From: Sinorhizobium fredii USDA 257
GTDB taxonomy: Bacteria; Pseudomonadota; Alphaproteobacteria; Rhizobiales; Rhizobiaceae
Reading direction: 5' to 3'
DNA: 64,000 nt
NCBI RefSeq assembly: GCF_000265205.3
Contig: NC_018000.1
Span: 744,001 to 808,000, forward strand
Below are positions 46,659 through 56,288 of the stretch, in pieces. The notes under the pieces are model-generated. The model was not told the DNA's origin. It did no database searches and worked only from the letters and a program-made list of their open reading frames with translations. Position 1 is the first letter of the stretch; each line of letters begins with the position of its first letter. The position numbers and the translations under genes are program-made.

Positions 46659-48643
46659 TCATCGAGCTCGGACACTATGCGCTGGTGCTGGCGCTCGCGA
46701 CCGCGCTCATCCAGTCGGTGCTGCCGCTCTTCGGCGTTCGGCGCAACGATCGGGCCTTGGTCGAACTGGCGGGCAGCGCGGCGATCGTCTCCTTCCTGCT
46801 CGTCGCCTTCTCCTTTGCGGTGCTGACCTTCGCCTATGTGACCTCCGACTTCTCGGTCCGGAACGTCTGGGAGAACTCGCATTCGCTGAAGCCGCTGATC
46901 TACAAGATCTCCGGCGTCTGGGGCAATCACGAGGGCTCGATGCTCCTGTGGCTCCTGATCCTCGTGTTCTTTTCGGCTCTGGTGGCAAGTTTCGGCCGTA
47001 ACCTGCCCGAAACCCTGAAGGCGAACGTTCTGGCGGTTCAGGCCTGGATCGCTGCCGCCTTCACGCTCTTCGTCCTGCTGACGTCCAATCCTTTCGCCCG
47101 GCTCGTTCCAGCCCCAGGCGAGGGCCGGGATTTGAACCCCGTGCTGCAGGACATCGGCCTCGCCATCCATCCGCCCTTGCTCTATCTCGGCTATGTCGGC
47201 TTCTCCGTGTGCTTTTCCTTCGCGATCGCAGCCCTGACGGAGGGCCGCATCGATGCCGCCTGGGCCCGCTGGGTCAGGCCCTGGGCCCTGGCGGCCTGGA
47301 CATTCCTGACCGCGGGCATCGCCATGGGCTCCTACTGGGCCTATTACGAGCTCGGCTGGGGCGGCTGGTGGTTCTGGGACCCGGTCGAGAATGCCTCCTT
47401 CATGCCGTGGCTGGCCGGGACGGCGCTCTTGCACTCGGCGCTCGTCATGGAAAAGCGCGAGGCGTTGAAGATCTGGACGGTGCTGCTCGCGATCCTGACC
47501 TTCTCGCTGTCGCTGCTCGGCACGTTCCTGGTGCGCTCGGGCGTGCTGACATCGGTTCATGCCTTCGCCACCGATCCGACGCGCGGCGTCTTCATCCTGG
47601 CGATCCTCGTCGTCTTCATCGGCGGCGCGTTGTCGCTCTTCGCCTTGCGCGCCTCGCATCTCAAGTCCGGCGGGCTCTTTGCGCCGATATCGCGCGAGGG
47701 CGCACTCGTCCTGAACAATCTGATCCTGACGACGGCTACGGCGACCGTCCTCACTGGCACGCTTTATCCGCTGGTGCTCGAGGCACTCACCGGCGACAAG
47801 ATCTCGGTCGGCGCTCCCTTCTTCAACATGACCTTCGGGCTGTTGATGCTGCCGTTGCTCTTTGCGGTTCCCTTTGGCCCGCTGCTGGCCTGGAAGCGCG
47901 GCGATCTTGCTGCTGCCGCCCAGCGCCTCTTCGCCGCCGTGGGCGCCGGTCTGCTCTTCGCCGCCGCCGTCTACTATACCAGGAACGGCGGTCCGGTTCT
48001 CGCCGTCCTGGGCATCGGGCTTGGCGTCTACCTGATCCTCGGTTCCGTCACCGATGTCGCGCTTCGATCCGGCCTCGGCAAGGTGGCAGGCAGCATTGTC
48101 TTGCGGCGGTTCCTGGGCCTGCCGCGCTCGGCCTTCGGCACGGCGCTCGCTCATATCGGTCTCGGCGTCACGCTGATCGGCATCGTTGCCGTGACGGCCT
48201 ACGAGACGGAGACCGTCGTCGAGATGAAGCCTGGAATGGTGGTCGAGGCCGGCGGCTACAGCTTGCGCTTCGATGGCATGCGCCACGGCCGCGGGCCGAA
48301 CTATACCGAGGACACTGGTCACTTCACCGTCAGCCGCGGCGGCGTAAAGGTGACAGAGATCTGGTCGTCCAAGCGCCTCTATTCGGCACGCCGGATGCCG
48401 ACGACCGAGGCCGGCATCAGGACGTTCGGCCTCAGCCAACTCTATGTTTCGCTGGGCGACGAGATGACCGGCGGCGGTATCGTTGTGCGCATCTGGTGGA
48501 AGCCGCTGATCCTCTGCATCTGGGGCGGCGCGCTCGTGATGATGGCGGGCGGTGTCGTTTCCTTGAGCGATCGACGCTTGCGGGTGGGCGCCCCGTCGCG
48601 CGCTGCCAGAGCGGCGCGCCTTGCTGCCGGAGCAGCCGAATGA
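46655..48643 (+). CDS. cycK: Cytochrome c haem lyase subunit CycK (CcmF)
   Basis: 662 aa polytopic membrane protein. It contains the WWD haem-handling signature [19 protein letters not shown] and the conserved [11 protein letters not shown] loop. Works with CycH and CycL to attach haem to CxxCH apoproteins, for example the two cytochromes at 5.7-7.1 kb. Coupled to its neighbours by 4-base overlaps. Confidence 0.93.
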   Translation: MIIELGHYALVLALATALIQSVLPLFGVRRNDRALVELAGSAAIVSFLLVAFSFAVLTFAYVTSDFSVRNVWENSHSLKPLIYKISGVWGNHEGSMLLWLLILVFFSALVASFGRNLPETLKANVLAVQAWIAAAFTLFVLLTSNPFARLVPAPGEGRDLNPVLQDIGLAIHPPLLYLGYVGFSVCFSFAIAALTEGRIDAAWARWVRPWALAAWTFLTAGIAMGSYWAYYELGWGGWWFWDPVENASFMPWLAGTALLHSALVMEKREALKIWTVLLAILTFSLSLLGTFLVRSGVLTSVHAFATDPTRGVFILAILVVFIGGALSLFALRASHLKSGGLFAPISREGALVLNNLILTTATATVLTGTLYPLVLEALTGDKISVGAPFFNMTFGLLMLPLLFAVPFGPLLAWKRGDLAAAAQRLFAAVGAGLLFAAAVYYTRNGGPVLAVLGIGLGVYLILGSVTDVALRSGLGKVAGSIVLRRFLGLPRSAFGTALAHIGLGVTLIGIVAVTAYETETVVEMKPGMVVEAGGYSLRFDGMRHGRGPNYTEDTGHFTVSRGGVKVTEIWSSKRLYSARRMPTTEAGIRTFGLSQLYVSLGDEMTGGGIVVRIWWKPLILCIWGGALVMMAGGVVSLSDRRLRVGAPSRAARAARLAAGAAE

Positions 48644-49095
48644 TCCGCATCCTCGTCGCGCTGTTCCTCTCCCTCGCTTCCGTCGCGCCGGCCTTCGCGG
48701 TCAACCCGGACGAAGTGCTCACCGATCCGGGGCTCGAAGCGCGGGCGCGGGCAATCTCGGCCAAGCTTCGCTGCATGGTTTGCCAGAACCAGTCGATCGA
48801 CGATTCCAATGCGGAACTCGCCAAGGATCTGCGATTGCTCGTACGCGAACGCCTGAAGAGCGGTGACACAGACGAGGCGGTGATCGCCTATGTCGTCTCG
48901 CGCTACGGTGAATTCGTGCTGCTGAAGCCCCACTTCGAGGCCAAGACGCTGCTTCTCTGGGGTATGCCGGTCGTCCTGCTCTTCCTTGGCGCGGTCACCC
49001 TGATCGTCGCCGCGCGCCGGCGCGGGGCGCAGGGCGCGGGCCCACCGCTTTCCGACGACGAAAAGGAAAAGCTGGACAAGCTGCTGCGGTCGTAG
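48640..49095 (+). CDS. cycL: Cytochrome c biogenesis protein CycL (CcmH)
   Basis: 151 aa. Signal peptide ([16 protein letters not shown]), then the redox motif [19 protein letters not shown], and a C-terminal membrane helix ([20 protein letters not shown]). It keeps apocytochrome cysteines reduced. Its ATG overlaps the cycK stop (ATGA). In-frame sequence upstream is within cycK and rejected. Confidence 0.92.
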   Translation: MIRILVALFLSLASVAPAFAVNPDEVLTDPGLEARARAISAKLRCMVCQNQSIDDSNAELAKDLRLLVRERLKSGDTDEAVIAYVVSRYGEFVLLKPHFEAKTLLLWGMPVVLLFLGAVTLIVAARRRGAQGAGPPLSDDEKEKLDKLLRS

Positions 49096-49420
49096 GATTC
49101 CGTCGGCCCAGTCGGCAATCGAAAAAAGATAATCCGTTCAAGGGGTTGAACGAACGATTTGCCGGGCGCCGGGCGATTCCGCAGCTCGCTCACGGGCGGC
49201 CCATTGCCGCCCTGCGGGAACATTACCAAAAATTCATCTTCCGGACAGAACTCAGTAAGGTCCCATCCGTTACACGTTTCGTCATCGGCTGTTCCTCCAG
49301 TCACAGCCAGGCGAGCGGGTGTCCGGGCGATCTCGTCCTCCGGATACAGGCTCGTGGGTCAAGGTTTCGAAGCCGTCCACCGCTCGGCGGCGGCTTCATG
49401 CAAGAGAGAAGGCAACACGA
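49096..49420. other. Intergenic region cycL-degP1 with inverted repeat
   Basis: 325 bases. It contains the perfect inverted repeat CGTTCAA-GGGG-TTGAACG (49135-49152) 40 bases past the cycL stop, and an AT-richer patch (gaacattaccaaaaattc at 49219) that may carry the degP1 promoter. No small gene. Confidence 0.5.
49135..49152. repeat. Perfect inverted repeat, 7-base arms
   Basis: CGTTCAA-GGGG-TTGAACG. Either an operator for degP1 (which starts 270 bases on) or a weak hairpin at the end of the cyc operon; there is no T run. Confidence 0.5.
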
Positions 49421-50986
49421 ATGTCCATGATCAAAACTCCGCGTCCATCGCTGAAGACCGTCCTGAAGACCTCCACGGTCGCCGGCCTTGCCGCAGTCAT
49501 GCTGACGACCGGTCTGCCGGCGCAGATTACCCAGTCCTTCGCTGAAGCCGTGAGGATTCAGGCGCCGTCTGTTCCGAGCTTCGCCAACGTCGTCGACGCT
49601 GTTTCCCCGGCCGTCGTTTCTGTTCGCGTCCAGGCAAGGCAACAGGCTGCCGACGACGAAAGCAACTTCACCTTCGATTTCGGCGGCCGTGGTTTCGAGG
49701 ATCTGCCCGAGGACCATCCGCTGAGGCGCTTCTTCCGTGAATTCGGCGGGCCTGACTCCCGCGACGGCGACCGCGCCGATCGCTGGCGTGATCGGCGCGG
49801 TCCCCGCGGTGAGGGCCGTCTGCGCCCGAGAGCCCAAGGCTCCGGCTTCTTCATCACCGAGGACGGCTACCTCGTCACCAACAACCACGTCGTTTCCGAT
49901 GGCTCCGCCTTCACTGTCATCATGAACGACGGAACGGAGCTCGACGCCAAGCTCGTTGGTAAGGACAGCCGCACCGACCTTGCCGTGCTCAAGGTCGATG
50001 CCGGCAACCGCAAGTTCACCCATGTCAGCTTTGCCGATGACAACAAGGTTCGGGTCGGCGACTGGGTGGTCGCCGTCGGCAACCCCTTCGGTCTAGGCGG
50101 CACCGTGACGGCGGGTATCGTCTCGGCGCGCGGCCGCGACATCGGCTCCGGCCCTTATGACGATTATCTGCAGGTTGACGCGGCGGTGAACCGCGGCAAT
50201 TCCGGCGGCCCGACGTTCAATCTCTCCGGCGAGGTCGTCGGCATCAACACGGCGATCTTCTCGCCATCGGGGGGCAATGTCGGCATTGCCTTCGCAATTC
50301 CCGCCTCGGTCGCGAAAGATGTCGTCGACTCCTTGATCAAGGACGGCTCTGTCTCGCGCGGCTGGCTCGGCGTTCAGATCCAGCCGGTGACGAAAGACAT
50401 TGCCGAGTCGCTCGGTCTCTCCGAACCGAACGGCGCCCTTGTCGTCGAACCGCAGGCCGGTTCGCCGGGCGAGAAGGCAGGGATCAAGAAGGGTGATATC
50501 GTCACCGCAGTCAACGGTGAGCCGGTCAAGGATCCGCGCGATCTCGCGCGCCGGGTAGCGGCGATGCGTCCCGGAGCCACCGCCGACGTCACCCTCTGGC
50601 GTGACGGCAAGTCTCAGAGCGTCAAGCTCGAGATCGGCACGCTGCCGGAAGAGGCCAAGGCGGCGACGCCGGACACGAGCGACGAGCAGCCCGACCAGGG
50701 TCAGGCCGGCGAAGAGGCATTGGCGGATCTTGGCTTGGCAGTCTCCCCCTCGGAAGACGGCAAGGGTGTGACGATCGCTTCGGTCGACCCGGACTCGGAT
50801 GCCGCCGATCGCGGCCTGAAGGAAGGCGAGAAGATCGTCTCCGTCAACAATCAGGAAGTGAAGACGGCGGACGACATCCTGAAGGTGATGAACAACGCCA
50901 AGAAGGATGGCCGCAGCAAGGCGCTGTTCCAGATCGAAGCCGAAGAGGGCAGCCGCTTTGTCGCTCTGCCGATCGCTCAGAGCTGA
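49421..50986 (+). CDS. degP1: DegP/Do-type periplasmic serine protease
   Basis: 521 aa HtrA-family quality-control protease. Signal region MSMIKTPRPSLKTVLKTS, TVAGLAAVMLTTGLPAQ. Catalytic triad: His in VTNNHVVSDG, Asp in SRTDLAVLKV, Ser in GNSGGPTFN. Two PDZ domains follow (about 285-375 and 420-510). An Arg/Asp-rich insert lies before the protease core (PDSRDGDRADRWRDRRG). Starts ATG 49421 with agaagg at good spacing; 49427 is an alternative. The order cycHJKL-degP1 is as in S. meliloti. Confidence 0.93.
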   Translation: MSMIKTPRPSLKTVLKTSTVAGLAAVMLTTGLPAQITQSFAEAVRIQAPSVPSFANVVDAVSPAVVSVRVQARQQAADDESNFTFDFGGRGFEDLPEDHPLRRFFREFGGPDSRDGDRADRWRDRRGPRGEGRLRPRAQGSGFFITEDGYLVTNNHVVSDGSAFTVIMNDGTELDAKLVGKDSRTDLAVLKVDAGNRKFTHVSFADDNKVRVGDWVVAVGNPFGLGGTVTAGIVSARGRDIGSGPYDDYLQVDAAVNRGNSGGPTFNLSGEVVGINTAIFSPSGGNVGIAFAIPASVAKDVVDSLIKDGSVSRGWLGVQIQPVTKDIAESLGLSEPNGALVVEPQAGSPGEKAGIKKGDIVTAVNGEPVKDPRDLARRVAAMRPGATADVTLWRDGKSQSVKLEIGTLPEEAKAATPDTSDEQPDQGQAGEEALADLGLAVSPSEDGKGVTIASVDPDSDAADRGLKEGEKIVSVNNQEVKTADDILKVMNNAKKDGRSKALFQIEAEEGSRFVALPIAQS

Positions 50987-51008
50987 GACGCGGCGCCAAC
51001 AAGACACG

Positions 51009-51045
51009 GGAGCGGGCGGACTTAGGAGCGCTTACCGCCCGCTCC
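51009..51045 (+). terminator. Strong hairpin after degP1
   Basis: GGAGCGGGCGG (51009-51019) pairs perfectly with CCGCCCGCTCC (51035-51045), 11 bp. A second 8 bp hairpin follows (CGCCGCGA ... TCGCGGCG, about 51061-51088). Neither has a T run; they probably separate degP1 from the two-component genes. Confidence 0.5.
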
Positions 51046-51165
51046 TGGCCGATGACGAGGCGCCGCGACATCTGTCGATATCGCGGCGTCCTCTGTTCCG
51101 GCCGAACTCTGCATTTGGCCGATGCAAACCCCGAAACCGGTTGAGACGAACAGAGGTCCGGGACT

Positions 51166-51867
51166 ATGGTCACCCGTATGAAGATTTTGATTGTTGAAGA
51201 CGACCTCGAGGCAGCCGCCTATCTGGCTAAGGCGTTTCGAGAAGCGGGTATCGTTTCCGACCACGCCAGCGACGGCGAAAGCGGCTTGTTCATGGCGAGC
51301 GAGAACACCTACGACGTGCTCGTGGTGGACCGCATGCTGCCCCGCCGGGACGGCCTGTCGCTGATCACCGAATTGAGGCGCAGGGGCATCCACACGCCGG
51401 TGCTCATCCTTTCGGCCCTTGGCCAGGTAGACGACCGAGTGACCGGCCTTCGCGCCGGTGGCGACGATTACCTCCCCAAGCCTTACGCCTTCAGCGAGCT
51501 TCTGGCGCGTGTCGAGGTGCTCGGCCGGCGCAAGGGAACGCCGGACCAGGACATGGTCTATCGCGTCGGCGACCTCGAACTGGACCGGCTTTCCCACTCG
51601 GTCCGCCGGCAGGGCAAGGAGATCCCGCTGCAGCCGCGTGAGTTCCGGCTGCTCGAATATCTGATGAAGAATGCCGGGCAGGTGGTGACGAGGACCATGC
51701 TGCTCGAGAATGTCTGGGACTATCACTTCGACCCGCAGACCAACGTGATCGACGTGCATGTGTCGCGCTTGCGCTCCAAGATCGAGAAGGATTTCGATCC
51801 GCCGTTGCTGAGGACCGTTCGCGGCGCCGGCTACATGATCAAGGACGACCGGACCGCTGACGCATGA
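51166..51867 (+). CDS. OmpR-family response regulator
   Basis: 233 aa. Receiver with phosphoacceptor D55 (VLVVDRMLPRRDG), LILSALG and LPKPYAFSELLARV; OmpR-type DNA-binding domain from about 140 (QPREFRLLEYLMKNAGQVVTR, TNVIDVHVSRLRSKIEKDF). Follows degP1 and overlaps its kinase by four bases; an envelope-stress or metal role is possible but unproven. The start ATG 51166 is preferred over 51178 by a gaggt site. Confidence 0.9.
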   Translation: MVTRMKILIVEDDLEAAAYLAKAFREAGIVSDHASDGESGLFMASENTYDVLVVDRMLPRRDGLSLITELRRRGIHTPVLILSALGQVDDRVTGLRAGGDDYLPKPYAFSELLARVEVLGRRKGTPDQDMVYRVGDLELDRLSHSVRRQGKEIPLQPREFRLLEYLMKNAGQVVTRTMLLENVWDYHFDPQTNVIDVHVSRLRSKIEKDFDPPLLRTVRGAGYMIKDDRTADA

Positions 51868-53261
51868 GCAAATTCGGCGTTCTGTTCAGGACGACCGCGG
51901 TCCGGCTTTCCGCGCTCTATCTCGTTCTCTTCTCCCTCTGCGCCGTCTTCCTCGTCTTCTACGTCACCGGCATGTCCGAGCGTTTCCTGCAGCAGCAGAC
52001 GCGTGAAGCGATTTCTGTCGAAGCAACCCAGATCGAGGGCATATACGAGCGCGCCGGCGTCAACGGCCTGCTTCGCTCGCTGGAACGGCGGGCGCGCCAG
52101 CCCGGCGCCAACCTTTACGTCATTGCGGGACCGAGTGGAGAAATCCTCGCGGGCAACGTGGCCGGCCTCGAGCCCGGCTTGCTAGACGACGAGGGCTGGA
52201 CATCTGAGCCTTTTCACTACCGCCGCTTCACCGATGAAAGCCGCGCGGACAACCACGTCGCACTCGCCCAGGTGCTGGTGCTGGACAACGGTCTGCGGAT
52301 TCTCGTTGGCCGCGACTTGCAGGAACCGGAAAAGTTTCGCGTTCTCGTGCGCCAGGCCCTGGTGGTCGCTCTCGGCATCATGGGGCTCGGCGCGCTGGTG
52401 ATCTGGTTCGGCATCGGCCGCAATGCCTTGAGGCGCATCGACCGGATGTCGGAGGCGAGCACCAAGATCATGGCGGGTGACCTTTCGCAGCGGCTGCCGA
52501 CGAGCGGTTCGGGCGACGAGTTCGACCGTCTGTCGGAATCGTTGAACGCCATGCTGGGCCGGATCGAGAAGCTGAACGAAGGCCTGAAACAGGTCTCCGA
52601 CAACATCGCGCACGATCTCAAGACGCCGTTGACGCGGCTGCGCAACAAGGCCGAGGCGGCGCTCGGCAGCAAGGAAGGCGGGAGCCAGAACGGCGCGCTC
52701 GAGGAAATCATTGGGGAGTCCGACCAGCTGATCCGCACCTTCAATGCGCTGCTGATGATTTCGCGCGTCGAGGCTGGTTCCGCTGTCGCCGAGATGAGCG
52801 ACGTCGACTTGTCCGGCATCGTCGACGATTGCGTCGAGCTTTACGAGCCGGTCGCCGAGGAAAGCGCCCTCCGCCTGGAAGCGGACATCCAGCCCGGCAT
52901 AACAATTTCCGGCAACCGCGAGCTGATCGGCCAGGCGCTTGGGAACCTGATCGACAACGCGATCAAATATGCGGATGGTGCGGAAAATCCGGTCATGCGG
53001 GTCGAGATGAAGAAAAGCGGTGTCAACGCCGTCCTGACGGTCGCCGATCACGGTCCAGGCATTCCCGAAAATATGCGCCGCGAAGTGGTCAAACGCTTCG
53101 TGCGGCTGGACGAAAGCCGTTCGAAGCCCGGCACCGGTCTCGGCCTTTCGCTCGTCGAAGCCGTGATGGAGATGCACCATGGCTCCCTCGCTCTCTCGGC
53201 GACGGAGCCGGAAGGAAAGGGATTGACGGTTCGCATGGTTTTCCCGGCCGGCACGACCTGA
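51864..53261 (+). CDS. Sensor histidine kinase, partner of the upstream regulator
   Basis: 465 aa. Helices at about 15-38 and 165-190 enclose a periplasmic sensor; HAMP domain (ALRRIDRMSEASTKIMAGDLSQRLP), phosphoacceptor H250 (DNIAHDLKTPLTRLRNKAE), then DNAIKYA, DHGPGIP and GTGLGLSLVEAV. ATGA overlap with the response regulator gene makes a cognate pair. Signal unknown. Confidence 0.9.
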   Translation: MSKFGVLFRTTAVRLSALYLVLFSLCAVFLVFYVTGMSERFLQQQTREAISVEATQIEGIYERAGVNGLLRSLERRARQPGANLYVIAGPSGEILAGNVAGLEPGLLDDEGWTSEPFHYRRFTDESRADNHVALAQVLVLDNGLRILVGRDLQEPEKFRVLVRQALVVALGIMGLGALVIWFGIGRNALRRIDRMSEASTKIMAGDLSQRLPTSGSGDEFDRLSESLNAMLGRIEKLNEGLKQVSDNIAHDLKTPLTRLRNKAEAALGSKEGGSQNGALEEIIGESDQLIRTFNALLMISRVEAGSAVAEMSDVDLSGIVDDCVELYEPVAEESALRLEADIQPGITISGNRELIGQALGNLIDNAIKYADGAENPVMRVEMKKSGVNAVLTVADHGPGIPENMRREVVKRFVRLDESRSKPGTGLGLSLVEAVMEMHHGSLALSATEPEGKGLTVRMVFPAGTT

Positions 53262-53329
53262 TACACCAGCCAAGCAATGACCGGTTGGATCAAGGTTTCC
53301 CCGATGATCCGAAAGGGAGGAGAAGACCG

Positions 53330-56287
53330 ATGGTGGACGCGACCGAGAAGCGGTTGTCCGATATCGAGGCGGTGCCGATCCGTCCCGCGAGCCAGGCCGA
53401 CGCAAAGGTCGCTCTTTCCGTTCTCAAGGACATGGCAAAGGGGCGCGAGCCGATCGCGAAGCTTTTGGCCTCCGATGCGCCGCTCAAGCACTTTATCCTT
53501 GCCGCATTCGCGCTCTCGCCGTTTCTGCGCGATACGGCCGCCAGCAGCCCTGCCACCCTCGAGGCGCTGCTTGGCGAGAGCCTGCCGGGGTTTTTGCAAA
53601 GCCGGATCGACGCCGCGCGAAGGGCCTGGCAGGGCGAGGCGGCAGGCAAGGCGCTGCCGGACGCGGAGATCATGTCGCGGCTGCGGCGGGCAAGGCGCGA
53701 GGTCGCCTTTGCCGTCGCGCTTGCCGATCTCTCGCGGCTGTTCAATGGCCGTGAAACGACACGATGGCTGAGCGACTTCGCCGGTGCGGCGGTATCGGCC
53801 GCGATCGATCACCTGCTGCTCGGCGCGGATGAGAGCGGCAAGTTCGTCCTTCCGGATCCCGCCGCGCCGAGCGTCGCCTCGGGGGTCGTGGTGCTCGGCA
53901 TGGGCAAGCTCGGCGCCTGCGAGCTCAACTATTCCTCCGACATCGACCTCGTGATCTTTTATGATCCGCAGGCCGGCATCCTCGTCAGTCGCGACGAGGC
54001 GACGGAGATCTTCGCGCGGCTCTTGCGGAGGCTGATCCGCGTCCTGCAGGAGCGGACCGGCGATGGCTACGTGTTTCGCACGGACCTGCGCCTCAGGCCC
54101 GATCCTGGTTCGACGCCGCTCGCGATCCCCGTCGAGGCGGCCATGCTCTATTATGAAAGCAGAGGGCAGAACTGGGAGCGGGCGGCGTTCATCAAGGCGC
54201 GGCCGATCGCCGGCGACCTCTCGGCCGGCGAACGCTTCCTCAAGGAGCTGACGCCCTTCGTCTTCCGGAAATACCTGGATTACGCGGCGATTGCCGACAT
54301 TCACTCGATCAAACGGCAGATCCACGCCCACAAGGGCCACGGCGAAATTGCCGTGAAGGGGCACAATGTCAAACTCGGCCGCGGCGGCATCCGCGAGATC
54401 GAGTTTTTCGTGCAAACGCAGCAGTTGATTGCCGGCGGGCGGACACCCGCCCTTCGGTTGCGCGAAACCGAGGCAATGCTGCATGTGCTCGCCGAGGCCG
54501 GCTGGATCGACCGTTCGACGGCGCACGAACTGGTGGACGCCTATTGGTTCCTTCGCGACGTCGAGCACCGCATCCAGATGGTGCATGACGAGCAGACCCA
54601 CCTTGTGCCCGAGACCGAGGCGGAGCTGAAGCGAATTGCCTGCATGCTCGGCTTCGAAGATACGGCGTCCTTCTCCAGAGAGTTTTCGCGCGTGCTGCGG
54701 ACGGTCGAACGACGCTATGCGCAGCTTTTCGAACAGGAGGCAAAGCTCTCGACCGAGACCGGAAATCTGGTATTCACAGGCCAGCAGGATGACCCCGACA
54801 CACTCGAAACGCTGAAGAGGCTGGGGTACCAGCGTCCCTCCGACATAGCCCGCATCATCCGCACCTGGCATTACGGGCGCTATCGGGCGACGCAGTCCGT
54901 CGAGGCGCGCGAACGCTTGACGGAATTGACGCCGGAGCTCCTGCGCGTATTCGGTGAGAGCCGGCGCGCCGACGAGGCTTTGCTGCGCTTCGACCAGTTT
55001 CTTTCCGGCCTGCCGGCCGGCATCCAGCTCTTCTCGCTGCTCGGCAACAATCCGGGACTGTTGTCGCTGATCGTCAATATCATGTCCTCGGCGCCGCGCC
55101 TGGCGGATATCATCGCTGCCAGGCCGCATGTTTTCGACGGCATGCTGGACCCGGGCCTGCTCGCCGAACTGCCGACGAAGGATTATCTGGCGCCGCGGAT
55201 CGCCAGTTTCGTCGCCGGCGCGCACCATTATGAAGAGGTGCTGGACCGACTGCGCATCATCGCCGCCGAGCAACGCTTCCTGATCGGCATCCGGTTGCTG
55301 ACCGGCTCGATCTCCGGCCTGCAGGCGGGAAGGGCCTTCACCGATCTCGCCGACCTGATCATTGCAGCTGCGCTGGATGCGGTTCTGGAAGAGATCCGCT
55401 CGGTGCACGGCCGCTTCCCGGGCGGTCGCGTTGCGGTCGTCGGCATGGGAAAGCTGGGCAGTCACGAACTGACGGCCGGTTCCGATGTCGACCTCATCCT
55501 GCTCTACGATTACGACAGCGATGCCCACCAATCCGACGGCGCCAAGCCGCTCGACCCGACACGCTATTTTACGCGCGTGACGCAGAGGCTGATCGCCGCG
55601 CTTTCCGCCCCGACCGCCGAGGGCATCCTCTACAATGTCGACATGCGGCTCAGGCCGTCGGGCAATAAGGGACCGGTCGCGACACGCATCACCGCCTTTG
55701 CCAAATATCAGCGTGAGGAGGCCTGGACCTGGGAACACCTGGCGCTGACGCGCGCTCGATGCATCTGCGGCGACGAAAGCCTTGTCAGTGAAGCGGAAGC
55801 GATCTTCGCCGAGGTCCTGTCGCAAAAGCGCGATATCGCCAAGATCCGCAAGGAAGTCGAGGAGATGCGCAATCTCATCGACAAGGAGAAGCCGCCGAAC
55901 GACATCTGGGACTTCAAGCTCATCCCCGGCGGCCTCGTCGATATCGAGTTCATTGCACAATATCTGACGCTCGTGGCGCCAACGAAAGGCGAGGCGCCGC
56001 CGCCTGCCGGAACCCAAACGCTGGAGGCGCTGAAGAGGCTCGGCGCCACGCTGATGGATGCAAACGATCTCGACACGGCAGTCGAGGCGCTCGCGCTGTT
56101 TACGGAGGTCTCGCAGGTCGTCCGGCTCTGTCTCGACGGCGATTTCGATCCGAAGGAAGCGCCGGCAGGTCTCGTCGATCTCGTTTGTCGGGCCGGCGAT
56201 TATCCGGACCTGAAGCACCTCGAGGCTGACATACGCCGCTTCTCCAAGGCGGTTCGCGGCATCTTCCACTCGGTTCTCGCGGCCTGA
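53330..56287 (+). CDS. glnE: Bifunctional glutamine synthetase adenylyltransferase/adenylyl-removing enzyme
   Basis: 985 aa. Two nucleotidyltransferase domains: the N-terminal deadenylylase with LGACELNYSSDIDLVIFYD, and the C-terminal adenylylase with LGSHELTAGSDVDLILLYD. Each is followed by its helical region, including RGGIREIEFFVQT and PGGLVDIEFIAQY. Adjusts glutamine synthetase to nitrogen supply through PII. Start ATG 53330 with gggaggag; the reading frame extends far upstream inside the kinase gene but has no role there. Confidence 0.93.
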   Translation: MVDATEKRLSDIEAVPIRPASQADAKVALSVLKDMAKGREPIAKLLASDAPLKHFILAAFALSPFLRDTAASSPATLEALLGESLPGFLQSRIDAARRAWQGEAAGKALPDAEIMSRLRRARREVAFAVALADLSRLFNGRETTRWLSDFAGAAVSAAIDHLLLGADESGKFVLPDPAAPSVASGVVVLGMGKLGACELNYSSDIDLVIFYDPQAGILVSRDEATEIFARLLRRLIRVLQERTGDGYVFRTDLRLRPDPGSTPLAIPVEAAMLYYESRGQNWERAAFIKARPIAGDLSAGERFLKELTPFVFRKYLDYAAIADIHSIKRQIHAHKGHGEIAVKGHNVKLGRGGIREIEFFVQTQQLIAGGRTPALRLRETEAMLHVLAEAGWIDRSTAHELVDAYWFLRDVEHRIQMVHDEQTHLVPETEAELKRIACMLGFEDTASFSREFSRVLRTVERRYAQLFEQEAKLSTETGNLVFTGQQDDPDTLETLKRLGYQRPSDIARIIRTWHYGRYRATQSVEARERLTELTPELLRVFGESRRADEALLRFDQFLSGLPAGIQLFSLLGNNPGLLSLIVNIMSSAPRLADIIAARPHVFDGMLDPGLLAELPTKDYLAPRIASFVAGAHHYEEVLDRLRIIAAEQRFLIGIRLLTGSISGLQAGRAFTDLADLIIAAALDAVLEEIRSVHGRFPGGRVAVVGMGKLGSHELTAGSDVDLILLYDYDSDAHQSDGAKPLDPTRYFTRVTQRLIAALSAPTAEGILYNVDMRLRPSGNKGPVATRITAFAKYQREEAWTWEHLALTRARCICGDESLVSEAEAIFAEVLSQKRDIAKIRKEVEEMRNLIDKEKPPNDIWDFKLIPGGLVDIEFIAQYLTLVAPTKGEAPPPAGTQTLEALKRLGATLMDANDLDTAVEALALFTEVSQVVRLCLDGDFDPKEAPAGLVDLVCRAGDYPDLKHLEADIRRFSKAVRGIFHSVLAA

Positions 56288-56288
56288 C

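Noticed and set aside
47121..47145. tRNA T-arm-like GGGATTTGAACCCC
   Set aside because: It lies inside cycK and encodes the conserved loop G-R-D-L-N-P; no acceptor or anticodon stems fit around it.
53048..56269. 1073-codon open frame opposite glnE
   Set aside because: GC-rich antisense shadow. glnE has both catalytic motifs in the sense frame, and the antisense product has no recognisable domain.
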